From positions 1 through 6,352 of the forward strand of contig JAFCBW010000068.1 of NCBI GenBank assembly GCA_017610525.1: a stretch of DNA of 6,352 nucleotides, written 5' to 3'. Below the pieces are notes generated by a model. That model saw only the letters and a program-made list of their open reading frames with translations. It was not told the origin of the DNA and made no database searches. Made by a program: the position numbers and the translations under genes. The stretch is from Candidatus Nanohalarchaeota archaeon (lineage in GTDB: Archaea; EX4484-52; B79-G9). Each line of letters begins with the position of its first letter. Within the stretch, counting starts at the first letter, position 1. Of the stretch, positions 5,189 to 6,352 are shown in pieces.

Positions 5189-6352
5189 ATGGTATTCTGG
5201 AATAATACTATCGGGGGAGGGATAGAGGCAATAAAAAGGAGAATTCGTTTTATTGTCGGGGTTCTCATAGTGGTCTTTCTTTCGATGCCTTCGGTTTCGT
5301 TTGCTGCTACGGATGTTTATTATTCTGTAGGCACCAATACTTCTGACCTGAAGAATGGGTCTGCCAGTGTCAGTATTGATGGCGGGGTGGCTGTGTTTAA
5401 TGTCTCCCAGCCGGATAATATCGGCGTCGGGGATAGGGTTGCTTATGTTGGAAATGTCAGTTTTATTTCAGGGAGGATTAATTCCAGTGCTTACAATGTC
5501 ACTACAGCTAAAGGTGCGGTTCCTTTGGATGTTTCCGGTGTAGTTGTGTATAATATTACAAGGGTGTTTAATTCTTTAGATGATGCTATTGATGCGGCGG
5601 ATGGGGGTGTTTGCGCTAATGATTCCGGTCATCTCAATACTTCTAATCTAACTGAGGGGGATTATGTTCTGAACATTGCCTGCTATGGCGATGGAACTGA
5701 TACAATTGCTGTGAATGTTAATGGCTGGACGACTGGTGTTGATAATTACATTAAAATTTACACTCCTGTTAATTCAAATGAGGTTGGAATAAGCCAGAGG
5801 CATGATGGGAAGTGGGATGATGGTAGTTATATGTTAGACCTTGCCTTTGGCAATGGTATTACAATGTATGAAAACAATGTAAAAATATTAGGCATACAAA
5901 TAGATACCACCGACACTTCAGAATGGGATGGAACCGGCATTTCTGTTGGAAGTACCGGTTTTTCAAACATAGAAATTGGATATTGTATAATAAAAGGTTC
6001 AAGTGGTAATAGAGTAGGTGTGTCCACATCAAGCAATAGTGAAGATGTAAAAATATACAATTCAGTTATATATAACTTTAGGCGTGGCATACATTCAGAG
6101 TTTTTAGCAGGTACTACAGGGTCGTTTTATGTGTATAATGTAATTATTTATAATACGATTACGGGTGTAAACGGAAATGTTCGTACTTCAGGAACTGTTA
6201 AAAATTGTGTTGTCTTCAACAATGCTGATGATTTTGCAGGTGTAGGTTCTGTAGACCATTGTGCTTCTGATGATGGTGATGGAGCGAATAATCAAACTCC
6301 TTCTAGTTGGTCTACTGTCTTTGTTGATTATCCAAATGATTTTCATTTTAAA
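5189..6352 (+). CDS. Secreted surface protein with beta-helix-like repeats, 3' end outside window
   Basis: There are 388 codons in the window with no stop, and the gene continues to the right. From ATG 5189, residues 16-20 are basic (KRRIR), followed by a hydrophobic core (FIVGVLIVVFLSMPSVSF, 21-38) and a likely signal-peptidase site after FAA (about residue 40). The protein is therefore exported. The mature N-terminal module (about 43-230) is beta-rich and includes DNYIKIYTP (185-193) and SQRHDGKW (202-209), segments I associate with large secreted proteins in metagenomic genomes. From about 228 on, short strands with N/G turns (VKILGIQI, IEIGYCIIKG, VKIYNSVIYNF, YVYNVIIYNTI, GTVKNCVVFNN) repeat every 22-30 residues, as in right-handed parallel beta-helices. 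The piece ending FVDYPNDFHF resembles a helix end. Ten N-x-S/T sequons fall within residues 50-155. The start is uncertain: ATG 5174 is also in frame, and the strong GGAGG at 5216-5220 points to neither. Adhesion, S-layer or polysaccharide contact are possible roles; none is proven. Confidence 0.85.
   Translation, partial: MVFWNNTIGGGIEAIKRRIRFIVGVLIVVFLSMPSVSFAATDVYYSVGTNTSDLKNGSASVSIDGGVAVFNVSQPDNIGVGDRVAYVGNVSFISGRINSSAYNVTTAKGAVPLDVSGVVVYNITRVFNSLDDAIDAADGGVCANDSGHLNTSNLTEGDYVLNIACYGDGTDTIAVNVNGWTTGVDNYIKIYTPVNSNEVGISQRHDGKWDDGSYMLDLAFGNGITMYENNVKILGIQIDTTDTSEWDGTGISVGSTGFSNIEIGYCIIKGSSGNRVGVSTSSNSEDVKIYNSVIYNFRRGIHSEFLAGTTGSFYVYNVIIYNTITGVNGNVRTSGTVKNCVVFNNADDFAGVGSVDHCASDDGDGANNQTPSSWSTVFVDYPNDFHFK

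Noticed and set aside
5355..5543. Alternative plus-strand frame of 62 codons starting MGLPVSV
   Set aside because: It lies in a different frame from the signal-peptide-bearing protein and lacks a ribosome-binding site.
5827..6090. Minus-strand open frame of 87 codons within the surface-protein gene
   Set aside because: The plus frame is continuous from the signal peptide to the window edge with beta-helix repeats; the antisense frame is a by-product.
1..6352. CRISPR array, insertion sequence or attachment site
   Set aside because: No regularly spaced repeats, no transposase or integrase motif, and no terminal inverted repeats with target duplications were found.

Overview
This window looks archaeal. 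It has TATA-box-like promoters, a GGTGAT ribosome-binding site that fits the archaeal 16S 3' end, a winged-helix regulator fused to a domain that looks like the C-terminal part of archaeal S-layer proteins, and a DUF4282-type membrane protein. The gene complement (a GT4 glycosyltransferase, small hypotheticals, a large secreted beta-helix protein) resembles uncultivated, possibly DPANN-type genomes. The lineage is an inference and cannot be fixed from these genes.

Left part (1-1307): the 3' portion of a GT4 glycosyltransferase gene, open at the left edge, is followed 2 nt later by a small two-helix membrane protein gene (DUF4282-like). A convergent minus-strand gene (1311-2258) ends 3 nt beyond it and encodes a helix-turn-helix protein with a long S-layer-like C-terminal half.

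Middle (2259-4202): a 180-bp divergent promoter region separates this regulator-like gene from a complete glmS, which encodes glutamine:fructose-6-phosphate aminotransferase, the entry step to UDP-GlcNAc and other amino sugars. All key glutaminase and isomerase motifs are present.

Right part (4203-6352): glmS is followed by a perfect hairpin and an unrecognised ORF of about 100 codons. Next come two overlapping alternative hairpins with a T-run, and a 615-bp G/T-rich stretch with no convincing gene. At the right edge is the start of a secreted surface protein (388 codons seen, gene continues). It has a signal peptide, ten N-glycosylation sequons packed into about 106 residues, and a beta-helix-like repeat region.

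Together the recognisable genes suggest a cell-envelope and surface-glycan theme: amino-sugar supply (GlmS), sugar transfer (GT4), a possible surface regulator and a probable glycoprotein. Their proximity does not prove that they work together. I did not find a clear defence system, CRISPR array, transposon, tRNA or rRNA. The best leads are the S-layer-like regulator opposite glmS, the sequon-dense surface protein with its odd start and internal codon shift, and the structured gene-poor region between 4203 and 5188.
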